From NCBI GenBank assembly GCA_963708675.1, contig CAVPTO010000003.1, positions 2,604,001-2,668,000 of the forward strand: a stretch of 64,000 bases of DNA. The letters run 5' to 3'. The notes below the pieces were generated by a model. The model made no database searches and was not told the DNA's origin. It saw only the letters and a program-made list of their open reading frames with translations. The translations under genes and the position numbers were made by a program. This stretch comes from DATAXP01 sp963708675 (lineage in GTDB: Bacteria > Planctomycetota > Planctomycetia > Pirellulales > PNKZ01). Positions 27,707 to 37,191 of this stretch are shown piece by piece (within the stretch, counting starts at the first letter, position 1; each line of letters opens with the position of its first letter).

Positions 27707-30415
27707 GTGTCAAGCATCCTGGTCAGGCCGGTGGAAGCGTCAAGCAACGATTCGGTAGAAGGCGAAGCCGGCGCACCTGCATTGACGGACGCTAGCACTG
27801 CGCACGGAATTCATGGGCTCTTTGAGAGGCAGGCCTACCGAAGCCCTGACGCCTGCGCCGTGCAATCTGGCGACAGTGTCTGGACCTATTCCGAGCTGAA
27901 CCGATTGGCTAACCGTCTTGCGCGGCGTTTGCAAAATGCAGGCGTTCAGCGAGGCTCGCTCGTCGGGGTGCATGTCGAGCGCTCGGTCGAAATGATCGCG
28001 GCGATGCTCGCGGTGCTCAAGTCCGGAGCCGCCTACGTCCCGCTTGATTCCAGCTTTCCCAGCGCACGACTGATATCGGTGCTCGACGACTGCCGGGCGT
28101 CGGTCGTCATCAGTCAACACAGCATCATCGCGGCGCTCGACGGTTATCGTGGCCGCATCGTGCTAACCGATGATCTCGACTCACAGCCGGCCGACTTCGA
28201 AGGCGCCGAGTACGCCCCGACCGATTTGGCTTACGTCATCTATACCTCGGGCTCAACAGGGAAGCCCAAGGGAGTGCAGATCGAGCATCGATCGGTCCTG
28301 AATTTCCTGGCGTCGATGAGCCGCAAACCCGGTCTGGATCATCGGGATGTTTTGGCCGCCGTGACCAGTTCGTCGTTCGATATTCACGTTCTGGAAGTTT
28401 ATCTTCCGCTCGTTATCGGTGCTCGCGTCGTCGTTGTGAGTCGTGAAGTTGCCATGGACGGCATTCGCTTAAGAAAGCTTCTCGATCACGAAGGCGTTAC
28501 CGTCATGCAAGCCACGCCGGCAACTTGGCAACTGCTGCTGATGGCAGGCTGGTCGAAAACTCCGCGACTGCGCAAAGTGCTTTGTGGTGGTGAAGCGATG
28601 CCGCGCTACCTTGCCGACGAATTGCTGAACCGATGTGACGAAGTCTGGAACCTTTATGGCCCAACCGAAACGACCGTATGGTCGACTGCTTACCGCGTTG
28701 GACCTGGAGGCGGCTCGGTGCCCATTGGAATGCCAATCGATAACACATCGGTGTACGTGCTCGACGATCATGGAAGCCCCGTGCCAGACGGCGAGTCCGG
28801 CGAGTTGTACATCGCAGGCGCGGGAGTGGCGCGCGGATATCTGAACCGCCCGGAACTGAATGCCGAACGATTCGTGGCCGACCCGTTCGCTGCGCAAAGC
28901 GGATCGCGCATGTATCGCACGGGCGATGTTGTCCGTCGATTGCCGCGTGGCGAGCTCGACTTTCTCGGTCGAATCGATCATCAACTGAAGATCCGCGGAT
29001 ATCGAGTAGAGCTTGGAGAAATCGAAGTCGCTTTGTCGAAGTGCCCGGCCGTTCGGGGCGTCGTTGTTCACCCGCGCGAGAATGCTTCGGGGGAAAAGCA
29101 ACTCATCGCCTACATTGTACCTTCCACGCAACCAGGTCCGTCGCCGCGCGAATTGATAGAACTGCTGCAGGACAAGCTTCCTCCGTACATGATTCCCAGC
29201 GCGTTCGTGAGCCTCGAATCGTTTCCGTTGACGAGCAACGGCAAAATCGATCGCAAGGCGTTGCCGGCCCCTCAAGACCGCCCGACGTCGCGACGTGAAA
29301 CCGTCAAGCCTGCGACCGAAACCGAATCGCGACTGCGCGACATTTGGGAGAAGGTGCTCGACGTCTCGCCGATCGGCGTCGAAGACGAGTTCATCGAGTT
29401 GGGAGGCGACTCGTTGCTTTCGATGCGGCTGCTGTTGCGGATCGAACAGGAATTCGGTCGACTGTTTTTCGCATCGCTTCTAGCCCACGACATCACCATC
29501 CGTCGCATCGCGAGTCGGATCGACACGGCCGAGGGCGACGCACAGCAGTCGTCGCTTGTTTGCTTGCGAGGAGGATCGAAGCGTCCTCTCTACTTGGCGC
29601 CCGGAATTGGCGGCATACCGACCGACATGTTCGAGATCGGGGCCAATTTCGAACCCGACCGACCGATCTACATCCTTCGCGCGCCTGGGCTCGAGGATGC
29701 TGGCCCACCGCTTGATGACGTCACGCAGCTCGCTGCGCGCTATCTGCGCGATATCAAAGCTTTGCAGTCCAACGGACCGTATTTGCTTGCTGGGTGGTCG
29801 TTCGGCGCTTTGGTGTCTTTCGAGATCGCATGCCAACTGAGAGCGCAAGGCGAAAGCATCGCTTACCTTGGCCTGATTGATGAGTTCGCACCCAACGCTT
29901 ATCGCGGCGAGCGACAAGGACTGAAGGGGCAACTCATCGTTGTGCGAAATCTCCTTCAGTGGCTCGGGAGAACCTCGATTTCGAAACTTGGAAGAGTAGT
30001 CTCCGCGATTCTCGGCCGCCCGCCGAAGATCGATCCAGCCAAATACTATGGCACTCAGGATATGCCACAGGCGTTACGTAGTGTGATCGATGCCCACACC
30101 AAGGCGGAGACGACTTACGAGCCCGAAGTTTACGTGGGCGACCTCTTTGTTTACCGCACCCAGGATAAGGCTCGGTTCAAGGCCGATAAACTCGATCGCG
30201 GCTGGAGCAAATACGTCGATGGCAAGGTGACGGTTCGTCATGCGCCCGGCATTCACTACACCGTGCACAAGAACCCCCATGCGATGGTCCTCGCCACTGG
30301 CATGCAGAGCGATTTGTCGACCGCTGAACGTGCTCACTCGCAAGCGCGTGAAAACGGTAGCCGCCAGCGAGCGGCGTCAGACACTAGCGACGCCAGAAGT
30401 TCGATTCCCGAGTAA
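27707..30415 (+). CDS. Stand-alone NRPS-like module: adenylation, carrier, thioesterase
   Basis: 902 residues from GTG 27707 (start uncertain). The adenylation domain (about 35-530) has YTSGSTGKPKG at 179-189, NLYGPTETTVW, RMYRTGD, and a final NGKIDRKAL lysine. The carrier domain has LGGDSL with the phosphopantetheine serine at about 569. A type I thioesterase (about 620-870) has GWSFG with Ser at about 698 and a late His in APGIHYTVH. There is no condensation domain, so it would load and release one amino acid or transfer it to an external acceptor. My reading of the pocket (D-I-L-Q-L-G-L-V-W-K) resembles the known glycine code; this is tentative. No carrier-protein-activating enzyme or export gene for a peptide is nearby; neighbours are EPS genes. 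Confidence 0.85.
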   Translation: MSSILVRPVEASSNDSVEGEAGAPALTDASTAHGIHGLFERQAYRSPDACAVQSGDSVWTYSELNRLANRLARRLQNAGVQRGSLVGVHVERSVEMIAAMLAVLKSGAAYVPLDSSFPSARLISVLDDCRASVVISQHSIIAALDGYRGRIVLTDDLDSQPADFEGAEYAPTDLAYVIYTSGSTGKPKGVQIEHRSVLNFLASMSRKPGLDHRDVLAAVTSSSFDIHVLEVYLPLVIGARVVVVSREVAMDGIRLRKLLDHEGVTVMQATPATWQLLLMAGWSKTPRLRKVLCGGEAMPRYLADELLNRCDEVWNLYGPTETTVWSTAYRVGPGGGSVPIGMPIDNTSVYVLDDHGSPVPDGESGELYIAGAGVARGYLNRPELNAERFVADPFAAQSGSRMYRTGDVVRRLPRGELDFLGRIDHQLKIRGYRVELGEIEVALSKCPAVRGVVVHPRENASGEKQLIAYIVPSTQPGPSPRELIELLQDKLPPYMIPSAFVSLESFPLTSNGKIDRKALPAPQDRPTSRRETVKPATETESRLRDIWEKVLDVSPIGVEDEFIELGGDSLLSMRLLLRIEQEFGRLFFASLLAHDITIRRIASRIDTAEGDAQQSSLVCLRGGSKRPLYLAPGIGGIPTDMFEIGANFEPDRPIYILRAPGLEDAGPPLDDVTQLAARYLRDIKALQSNGPYLLAGWSFGALVSFEIACQLRAQGESIAYLGLIDEFAPNAYRGERQGLKGQLIVVRNLLQWLGRTSISKLGRVVSAILGRPPKIDPAKYYGTQDMPQALRSVIDAHTKAETTYEPEVYVGDLFVYRTQDKARFKADKLDRGWSKYVDGKVTVRHAPGIHYTVHKNPHAMVLATGMQSDLSTAERAHSQARENGSRQRAASDTSDARSSIPE

Positions 30416-30479
30416 CCGTTCGTCGGTTGACTCCGACGAGTCGGAGATTCACATCGAGTAGCCCTTCTCGAAACGACGA

Positions 30480-31682
30480 CTAACGACTGATCGAGTTGCT
30501 CCCTGAGGCGACTGCGCCACGATTCGCCCTTGTCGACGAATCGTTGAAAGCACTCTTGCCATTAAACAACGGCGGGCGCGTCAAAACGGGTTGTCGCCGA
30601 ACTTGCTGGGTGGGTGTTAAGGCAACTCCGTACATCGACTCGCAAAGAAAGGTGATCTGCTGCGAATCGGATGCGGAATCGTACGACGACGTGCCTCCGG
30701 TTGGCTCATTTGCCGGCGCACGTTCGACTTGGGCAGGCGCGCTAACATCGGAAGGCGCCACAAAAGTCGACTGCGGCTGCACACTTGGGGCCAGCGGATA
30801 CATGGGTGTCGGATTCGTCGGCGCTGGCATGGTTGCAAGAGCCGTCGGATATGGAGCCGTCGGATATGGAGCCGTCGGATATGGAGTCAATGGATATGAA
30901 GTCGATGGATATGAAGTCGATGGGTACGGAGCAGACGGATATGAAGTCGATGGATATGAAGTCGATGGATATGAAGTCGATGGATATGAAGTCGATGGAT
31001 ATGAAGTCGATGGATATGAAGTCGATGGATGTGAAGTCGATGGGTACGGAGCAGACGGATACGGCGAAGGTGGATACGAAGAACCGGCTACCGGATAACC
31101 AGCCGGAGGGCCAACCGCCGCCGCATCGGCTGGCAGCGGCGATTGAAATCCGATCTGCGTCGAGAACTCGGAATCGTCACTGCCATATGCCGGTTGAACG
31201 ACCGGGTTCGCCGCTGGGAAGCTGACCGGTTCCACACCCTCGGATGTTTGCACTGGTTGCGATGCTTCGGCCGCAGTCTCCGGCTCGGGAAGCTGATTGA
31301 TGGGCGGCCCTTCGAATAACGGTTCGCACGGCGGGCAACCCCAATCGTTCGAAAACCGTTTCCAACAGGTCGGAAAGTATCCGTAATACGGCGGCTGCGG
31401 AACGCATGATCGCTCGGTGCCGCAAGCGACATCGGTGCGCGCATTGCGCCCATGCAATCCTCGTGGCCAAGCAAGCCACCATCTCGTCTTCGGGCACGGC
31501 CCCGTGCATGGAGCCGATGGAGCCGCGCATGGAGCACAATTCCCCGGTTGTTGACCGACGGCCAAGGACGTCAGCGCGGTGATCAAGGCGAACGTCAAAG
31601 CGCACAGCTTGATTACGCCGTCGAAACGGGTGCGAAGCGACGAAACATGGCTTGGATGAAACCTCGTTGTCAACGATGACAT
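30480..31682 (-). CDS. Secreted Cys/Pro-rich protein with Tyr-Pro-Ser-Thr-Ser repeat
   Basis: 400 residues from ATG 31682 (GGAAG upstream), preferred over a longer start at 31724. An N-terminal hydrophobic stretch (LCALTFALITALTSLAVG) looks like a signal peptide. Then comes a Cys-rich part (CAPCAAPSAPC, CPPCEPLFEGPP), an acidic linker, a long Tyr-Pro-Ser-Thr-Ser repeat tract and a Pro-rich end. The layout suggests a cell-wall or matrix protein of the kind common in planctomycetes. No family recognised. It is upstream of or co-oriented with the Wza-like gene at 31747, 64 bases away. Confidence 0.75.
   Translation of the reverse strand: MSSLTTRFHPSHVSSLRTRFDGVIKLCALTFALITALTSLAVGQQPGNCAPCAAPSAPCTGPCPKTRWWLAWPRGLHGRNARTDVACGTERSCVPQPPYYGYFPTCWKRFSNDWGCPPCEPLFEGPPINQLPEPETAAEASQPVQTSEGVEPVSFPAANPVVQPAYGSDDSEFSTQIGFQSPLPADAAAVGPPAGYPVAGSSYPPSPYPSAPYPSTSHPSTSYPSTSYPSTSYPSTSYPSTSYPSTSYPSAPYPSTSYPSTSYPLTPYPTAPYPTAPYPTALATMPAPTNPTPMYPLAPSVQPQSTFVAPSDVSAPAQVERAPANEPTGGTSSYDSASDSQQITFLCESMYGVALTPTQQVRRQPVLTRPPLFNGKSAFNDSSTRANRGAVASGSNSISR
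30842..31078. repeat. 15-bp tandem repeat within the Cys/Pro-rich protein gene
   Basis: About fifteen copies of a 15-base unit (plus strand GTCGATGGATATGAA with variants GCAGACGGATATGAA and GCCGTCGGATATGGA). Each unit is exactly five codons, so copy-number changes keep the frame. On the coding strand it gives the Tyr-Pro-Ser-Thr-Ser/Ala-Pro tract. Confidence 0.92.
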
Positions 31683-31746
31683 ATCTTTTGCTTCCGTGTT
31701 CAAATCAGACCGCCAACGACGCACACTTCTAAGAACATTGAGCCGT

Positions 31747-32817
31747 TCATTGTGCGACGACGACCGGGTTTGGAGTGAGGTAACCCTTGGGAAAGCGATT
31801 GATCGCCTGGACGGTTGACGTGCTCAGCAATGTGAAGCCGACAATCCGTTCAGCCGGTGCAAGGAACTTGCCCAGTGCCGTATCGAAGGCGATGAAATGA
31901 TCTTGGGCGACGAAGATACGATCGCCAGGCATGATTTGATAATTCGTTGCGGTAGAGCCGCCTTTGGTGACGCCAACCCAATCGACAGGCAAAATCTGGT
32001 CGCGCCCAAGCTCACTTGGACACGGGCGAGCAATCCAAATCTTCTTGCTCGACACCTGCGTCAGACCATTGATATGCGAGATGGCATCGAGCACGGTCTC
32101 GTTGCCGGTGACGGGTAAACGCGTGACGGCATCGCCAAAGCCGGCGCCTTCGCTGACGATGTAGTATACTTTGCTGTTGTATCCGACGACGTCGACTGCG
32201 ACTTCGGGCTGTTGCAGGAACTGCGACAGATGTGCTTCAATGCGAGCCTTGGCGATCTCGACGGTCGTGCCGGCGACGAACACGCGTCCGTACGTGCCTA
32301 GGTTCACGGTTCCATCAGGCCCCACCAAGTGTTCGCCGGCAATTTGCTGCTTGGCCGCCGATTGAACGATACTCAGCGATACGACGGGTGAAGTCAGAAT
32401 CTGACGTAAATGCTGCTCGATGGCCTCTCGCGCTTCAACCGTGCTCATGCCCGCGACGCGCACCATTCCGTACTCTGGACCGAGACTGACCGAGCCATCA
32501 GTGCCGACCACCACGGGTCCGGCAATCGGCTTGTCCGGCAATGTGCCAGTTGACTGAAGCATCAACACGTCCATCGGAGCGATACGCTGCTCGCCGATCG
32601 GAATGACTCGCACCGCGTCAATCATCAAAACGTCGGGCGGCTCGATGACGTAGTCGGGCATCGACGTCTTGGCCAGTTCGCGCGGCGCATTGACTGGCGG
32701 CAACGGGTTGGGTTGCTGATGACGTGGGCCGAACGAGTGGCAACCCGTCGCAAACGTCAACGCGCAAAGCAAAGCGAAGAGCTGCGGGCCGTGGCTTGGT
32801 AATCCCTTGCGGGCCAT
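31747..32817 (-). CDS. Polysaccharide export lipoprotein, Wza-like
   Basis: Outer-membrane polysaccharide export protein that carries EPS across the outer membrane. Start ATG 32817 gives a lipoprotein signal with lipobox ATGC (Cys at residue 26). It then has a poly_export domain (YVIEPPDVLMI, VVVGTDGSVSLGPEYGMVRV) and SLBB-type modules (DGTVNLGTYGRVFVAG; VYYIVSEGAGFGDAVTRLPV), with YQIMPGDRIFV near the end. 356 residues, normal for the short planctomycete form. Longer upstream starts lack any signal sequence. Confidence 0.92.
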   Translation of the reverse strand: MARKGLPSHGPQLFALLCALTFATGCHSFGPRHQQPNPLPPVNAPRELAKTSMPDYVIEPPDVLMIDAVRVIPIGEQRIAPMDVLMLQSTGTLPDKPIAGPVVVGTDGSVSLGPEYGMVRVAGMSTVEAREAIEQHLRQILTSPVVSLSIVQSAAKQQIAGEHLVGPDGTVNLGTYGRVFVAGTTVEIAKARIEAHLSQFLQQPEVAVDVVGYNSKVYYIVSEGAGFGDAVTRLPVTGNETVLDAISHINGLTQVSSKKIWIARPCPSELGRDQILPVDWVGVTKGGSTATNYQIMPGDRIFVAQDHFIAFDTALGKFLAPAERIVGFTLLSTSTVQAINRFPKGYLTPNPVVVAQ

Positions 32818-33125
32818 GACGTCCGTCCCGTTGTTAGCAGATGTTCCGTTGATACACGCTTGGACTCCCCTGTTGAGGTCGGCAAAGGCCGCATCACCGC
32901 TCCACGGTAAACAACCGCACACTTTGGACTTACCGTACCTGCATCCCTCTACTTCGGGCATTTTCGACACAGGCCGTACACTCGGAAAATGTCGCCAGCG
33001 TTACCGCTAGCGGGACATCTGCGGTTTTGCCTCGCCATCGCCGTTGCGAGTGGCGAGCGAGCATTCGCACCACTAGAATTCGCCGGTAGTTCAGCATTAT
33101 TACTGCGGCTATACGACTCCCGACC
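32818..33125. other. Divergent intergenic region between export lipoprotein and rfbD
   Basis: Promoters for both genes should lie here. The only structure I see is a short inverted repeat, CTCGCCA...TGGCGAG, at about 33033-33059. No clear promoter motif or RNA gene. Confidence 0.35.
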
Positions 33126-34088
33126 TTGCGACGTTCTGCCATCATCGTTACCGGGGCAGCCGGTCAACTCGGACGCGAGTTGCTCCAGAGTCTCGCGCCG
33201 CTAGGCGACGTGCACGGCATAATCCGTACACCTTCACAAGTCCCCGCCCTCGCCAACTGCACCGCCATTGATTTAACCGACACCGTCGCAATTGCTCGCC
33301 TGATCGAGCAGGTCCAGCCCAAACTCGTCGTGAATGCCGCGGCGTACACGGCCGTCGACGACGCTGAATCGCACATAGAGGACGCACGCAAGATTAACGT
33401 CGAATTACCGGCTGTGTTGGCTGAGGTTTGCAAACGATGCGCAGCTCCCCTTATCCATTACTCGACGGACTACGTCTTTGACGGGCAAGGCGATCGACCG
33501 TGGCAAGAAGCGGATACCGTCGCCCCACTCAACGCGTATGGCGTCACGAAGGCCGAGGGCGAGCAGGCGGTGCGCGAGGTGACGCCGCACCATCTCATCG
33601 TGCGAACATCTTGGGTGTACGGCATCCTGGGACGCAATTTCGTCAAGACGATGCTTCGCCTTGCCGCAACCAAGCCCGAGTTACGAATCGTTAGCGACCA
33701 ATACGGCGCTCCGACGTCGGCGCGAGTCATCGCTGACACGACGGCCCAAATGATTTCTCAGGCCAACAACGACATCGCACGTTGGATCGAAACAAATGCG
33801 GGCACATTGCATCTGACGTGCGCCGGTGAGACGAATTGGCACGCCTTCGCTGAAGAGATCTTCAGGATGGCGCGCGCCCTTGGATTTCCTCTAATGTTAA
33901 AAACGTGCCGGGCAATCGCCACGTCCGATTACCCGACTCCGGCGCGGCGACCTTCGAATTCGCGGCTCGACAATCGCTTGCTGCGAGATCGTTTTGGACT
34001 AACGCCACCCCATTGGCGAACAGCGTTAGCACAGAGCATTGAGCAGATTGTTCGAACGGTGCAGAGCGACCTGGCCCAGCAGTCGTGA
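33126..34088 (+). CDS. rfbD: dTDP-4-dehydrorhamnose reductase (RmlD)
   Basis: Final rhamnose step: reduction of the 4-keto group with NAD(P)H. The 320-residue product starts at TTG 33126 and has the Rossmann motif VTGAAGQLGREL, VNAAAYTAVDDAE, the STDYVFDG block, and the SDR catalytic Tyr/Lys in NAYGVTKAEGE, followed by RTSWVYG and the late ARRPSNSRLDN typical of RmlD. It is separated from rmlABC by about 30 kb. A Shine-Dalgarno is not evident. Confidence 0.95.
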   Translation: MRRSAIIVTGAAGQLGRELLQSLAPLGDVHGIIRTPSQVPALANCTAIDLTDTVAIARLIEQVQPKLVVNAAAYTAVDDAESHIEDARKINVELPAVLAEVCKRCAAPLIHYSTDYVFDGQGDRPWQEADTVAPLNAYGVTKAEGEQAVREVTPHHLIVRTSWVYGILGRNFVKTMLRLAATKPELRIVSDQYGAPTSARVIADTTAQMISQANNDIARWIETNAGTLHLTCAGETNWHAFAEEIFRMARALGFPLMLKTCRAIATSDYPTPARRPSNSRLDNRLLRDRFGLTPPHWRTALAQSIEQIVRTVQSDLAQQS

Positions 34089-34160
34089 ACGGCGAAGAGC
34101 GCATCCGGGCACTTAGAGGCGACGCTTCACAAATTGCGTCCGACGACAGACGACGCTTGT

Positions 34161-35142
34161 TTAGCCATGCGAAGCGATCACGCGTATCGAATCGTATTTC
34201 ACACGTTCCGTCGAATATGCGGACGACAGCAACAGCCTCCAAGCATTCAATCCACGGCGTGAGCTTGGCAGTTCCACCGAGCGCTCTACTTTCGACCGGA
34301 AGACATCGTGTATCTGACTCTCGGTGCCGACCCAATCGCGGTCGAACTGACGCGTATACCCCCGGTACTGAAGGTCCTTTATCGTGAGCCCTCGCGCCTT
34401 GCATACTGCCTGAAGCGACTCCACGGTAAAGAAGTTCAGGTGCCTGGGAACGTCAAGCCAGGGCCATAGCGCGCCCGATCGTCGCAGCCCTTTGGCCTCG
34501 TTGTTGGGCGTTTCAATGACCAGGAACCCATTGTCGTTAAGCAATCGTGTGGCATTGCTCACGGCGCAGAGGATCCCGGACATGTTCCAGCACGTGGGAC
34601 ATGATGACGCAATCGAATCGCTGCTTCTCGACCTCTTCCGGCAAGTCTTCGGCTGTTCCCTGAACGACTCTCACGCCCTGAAGCCGCGCCACGCCGCTCG
34701 CGTCGGGATCAGGCTCAATGCCGACGACTTCGTGTCCGAGGCGCTGCAACCGACTCAGCAAGTCGCCATTTCCGCAACCTAGATCGCATACCTTGGCTCG
34801 TGGCTTGAGATGTCGTGCCGCCCAGGAATCATCCATATCGACGCCATGATCGCACAGCCAGGCGACTTTGATTCTCGCGCGCTCGAGCAGAGTCAGCGAC
34901 GCAGGCACTAAATCAACGCCCGCGTCGTGATGAGTGTAGTACGTGCTTACGTTATAGAAGCTGGAGATCTCATTTCGATCAGGGCGAGGATCCATCTGCC
35001 CAAAGCGACAAGGATCACACCATCGCAAGAAATACTTCGTCGAATGATCTGGCCGTCGCCAGTCACCCGGGACGGTGATCCAGGGGACGGTTGCACCCTT
35101 ACAAACCAAACAAGCAACATGTTCAGATACGGAATAAGACAC
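34161..35142 (-). pseudogene. Class I SAM methyltransferase, frameshifted
   Basis: The 5' part (201 codons from 35142) has a Cys-pair start (CLVCKG...CDPC), motif I VCDLGCGNGDLLSRL and FDCVIMSHVLEHVRDPL. Family proteins continue directly with a segment that here is in the next frame from about 34570: LLNDNGFLVIETPN and DVPRHLNFFTVESL. One surplus base near 34570, in the CTCTGCGCCG run, accounts for the break. Together they form a normal methyltransferase of about 325 residues, probably acting on an EPS sugar. Broken gene or sequencing error. Confidence 0.85.
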
Positions 35143-35411
35143 GAACTACCTCGCTGTAAAGACAACAATCGAGCATCGTGAACAACCAAGCTAGGCCGCA
35201 CGAACGCTCAATAGACTCATGGCGAGGCGATGCTCAGTTTCTATCCGCCGCAAGAGACCGGGGCAAGAGGCACGCGAAATCGTGTGGACGTCTTGAACGA
35301 ACCCGAGACTGAACAGACCGCGGGTCTTGCGATTAGAGTATCGAAAGTAGGATCGCAGCCAATGGAAAGCGCCTAAACCGCCACGCTACGTCGCCAGCAC
35401 GTCGAGATGGA

Positions 35412-37025
35412 TCACAGATGCCGGCGGACAGCGTCGATTTTGTCCTGGAGGCCAGGCATTCCGGGATAAAGTTGGGCAAGCACGTCGAGATCGACTTGCG
35501 CTTCGCGCCACTTGCTCAGTTGCATGAGGACATCGCTGCGCGTGTCGAGCAAGTTCGGCTGCAACGGCGAGATTCGAAGGGCTTCGTCACATAGGTCTTT
35601 CGCGCGCTGAAGCTCGAGCGGCGAACTGTGCGACAAAGACCACGCAAGATTATTGACAACGCCGGGATGATCCGGGGCAACTACGTAAGCCTGCTCGAAG
35701 CGCTTTCGCGCCGTGGCATAGTCCTCGTCAGCCCACGCGACATTACCAAGCGCAACCTGCGCAAGTGCGGGCAGCAAATTAACGTCAAGCGACGCGACGA
35801 ACTGATCGACTTGCTCGCGAAGATTCGACGAATCGGTTCGCAGTTCGAGTAACTGCACGACTGCAGCGCCGTTGCCAGGGTTCTGTCGCAGCGCTTCGGT
35901 CAACAACTCGTAGCGCCTGGATGCTTCCGCCTGCTGATTTCTCAACGCTAACGACCATGCCGTCAACGCTTCACTCAAAGCTTCGCGAAGTGCCGGCGCA
36001 TCGCTGGCAGTCGTTCCGGTTCGCAGAAGGTCGACGCTCTTTTCGTATTCCTCGAGCAACAGAGATGCCTTTGCCAACCCGATACGCGACTCGACGTCCA
36101 CGGGCGCGGCCGCCAACTGTTTTTGAAAATGGTCGCGGGCTGCGGCGGCTTCTCGGTGTTGCTGCTCACGATCGCCGAGGCCTGCGCCGATCTCGGCCGA
36201 CAGCAGTCGCAACTCGGGGTGAAGGCTGGCGCCGGCGACGAGAAACGGCTCTGCGGCAGGCTGTTGCCCGAGGTTGAGCATCAACTTGGCCATCAGCAGA
36301 TTCGCCTCGGCGTTCTCAGGCTCAAGTTCGAGCACGCGCGCCAGACGCATACGAACCTCACCTGCCTGAGAGGCGTCGATCTCCGAATGATCGAGCATCT
36401 TCCGCGCGAACCAAAGCTGTGCGGGCGCGTAGCCGGCGCCGATCTTCGGCGCGAGCGCCGACATCATTTCATTGGCAACCTCGGTCTCGCCGCTGTGATC
36501 AAGCGCGTCGGCCCAGGCGAATGTCCATGCGTTGTCATGATCGATCTGCGCCAATCGCTCGTAAGCGATCGAAGCGCTGCGGTAATCGTGTTTCGCGACT
36601 GCCGTGCGGGCCAGGGACTCGAGCATCGCCTTTTCATGGCGAGCATGCGGCAGCGATAGCCACACGGCAGCGCCCACGATCGACGAGAACGCGACGATGA
36701 CCGGCAACGCTCGAAGAAGAATGCCTTGGCCGATTGCACGCGAAACGTCGACATCATCACGAACCAATCCAAAACCGAACAGCGCCTCTCTGACCATGCC
36801 CCTGCCGAAGCGAAATACCTCGGTCGCCAGACGCCACGGCAGAAGAACGAAGGACTTCAACAGCCGCCACGCGCCCGAGCGCGGTCCATGTTTGGACCGT
36901 CGCTTCACCTTGAAAGTGTTATCGCCAAGGCCGCTGGAATAGAAAATCGCAGTCAACGGCACGACGACGCAATGGTGGCGCAACCATCCGGCAATGCGTC
37001 CGATCGAGGTCGACCTACGGTTCAT
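35412..37025 (-). CDS. TPR-repeat inner-membrane protein
   Basis: 537 residues. A basic N-terminal cytosolic part (about 1-100) is followed by one membrane helix (LPVIVAFSSIVGAAVWLSL, about 106-124) and then a long helical region of tetratricopeptide-like repeats to the end (for example ASIAYERLAQIDHDNAWTF, ARKRFEQAYVVAPDHPGVVN, LCDEALRISPLQPNL). TPR proteins of this layout accompany EPS loci with PEP-CTERM proteins and are thought to organise the assembly machinery. No enzyme motif. Confidence 0.8.
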   Translation of the reverse strand: MNRRSTSIGRIAGWLRHHCVVVPLTAIFYSSGLGDNTFKVKRRSKHGPRSGAWRLLKSFVLLPWRLATEVFRFGRGMVREALFGFGLVRDDVDVSRAIGQGILLRALPVIVAFSSIVGAAVWLSLPHARHEKAMLESLARTAVAKHDYRSASIAYERLAQIDHDNAWTFAWADALDHSGETEVANEMMSALAPKIGAGYAPAQLWFARKMLDHSEIDASQAGEVRMRLARVLELEPENAEANLLMAKLMLNLGQQPAAEPFLVAGASLHPELRLLSAEIGAGLGDREQQHREAAAARDHFQKQLAAAPVDVESRIGLAKASLLLEEYEKSVDLLRTGTTASDAPALREALSEALTAWSLALRNQQAEASRRYELLTEALRQNPGNGAAVVQLLELRTDSSNLREQVDQFVASLDVNLLPALAQVALGNVAWADEDYATARKRFEQAYVVAPDHPGVVNNLAWSLSHSSPLELQRAKDLCDEALRISPLQPNLLDTRSDVLMQLSKWREAQVDLDVLAQLYPGMPGLQDKIDAVRRHL

Positions 37026-37191
37026 GATTTGTCAGCTTTTGGACGTGCGACGAGCGTGGTGGTGGCCCGTCGGCGCGAACTACCAGAGAATTCCAGTATG
37101 CTCACGCGATCGAGGGTATGTCCAACTCGCAACCGCGTCGAAACACGGTGGATGGGCGTGCGCGACGGCTGCGACTAAGTTCAAAGGAAAG

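Noticed and set aside
30842..31078. Possible CRISPR-like array
   Set aside because: Units are contiguous 15-mers with no spacers, in frame within a coding gene; no cas genes in the window.
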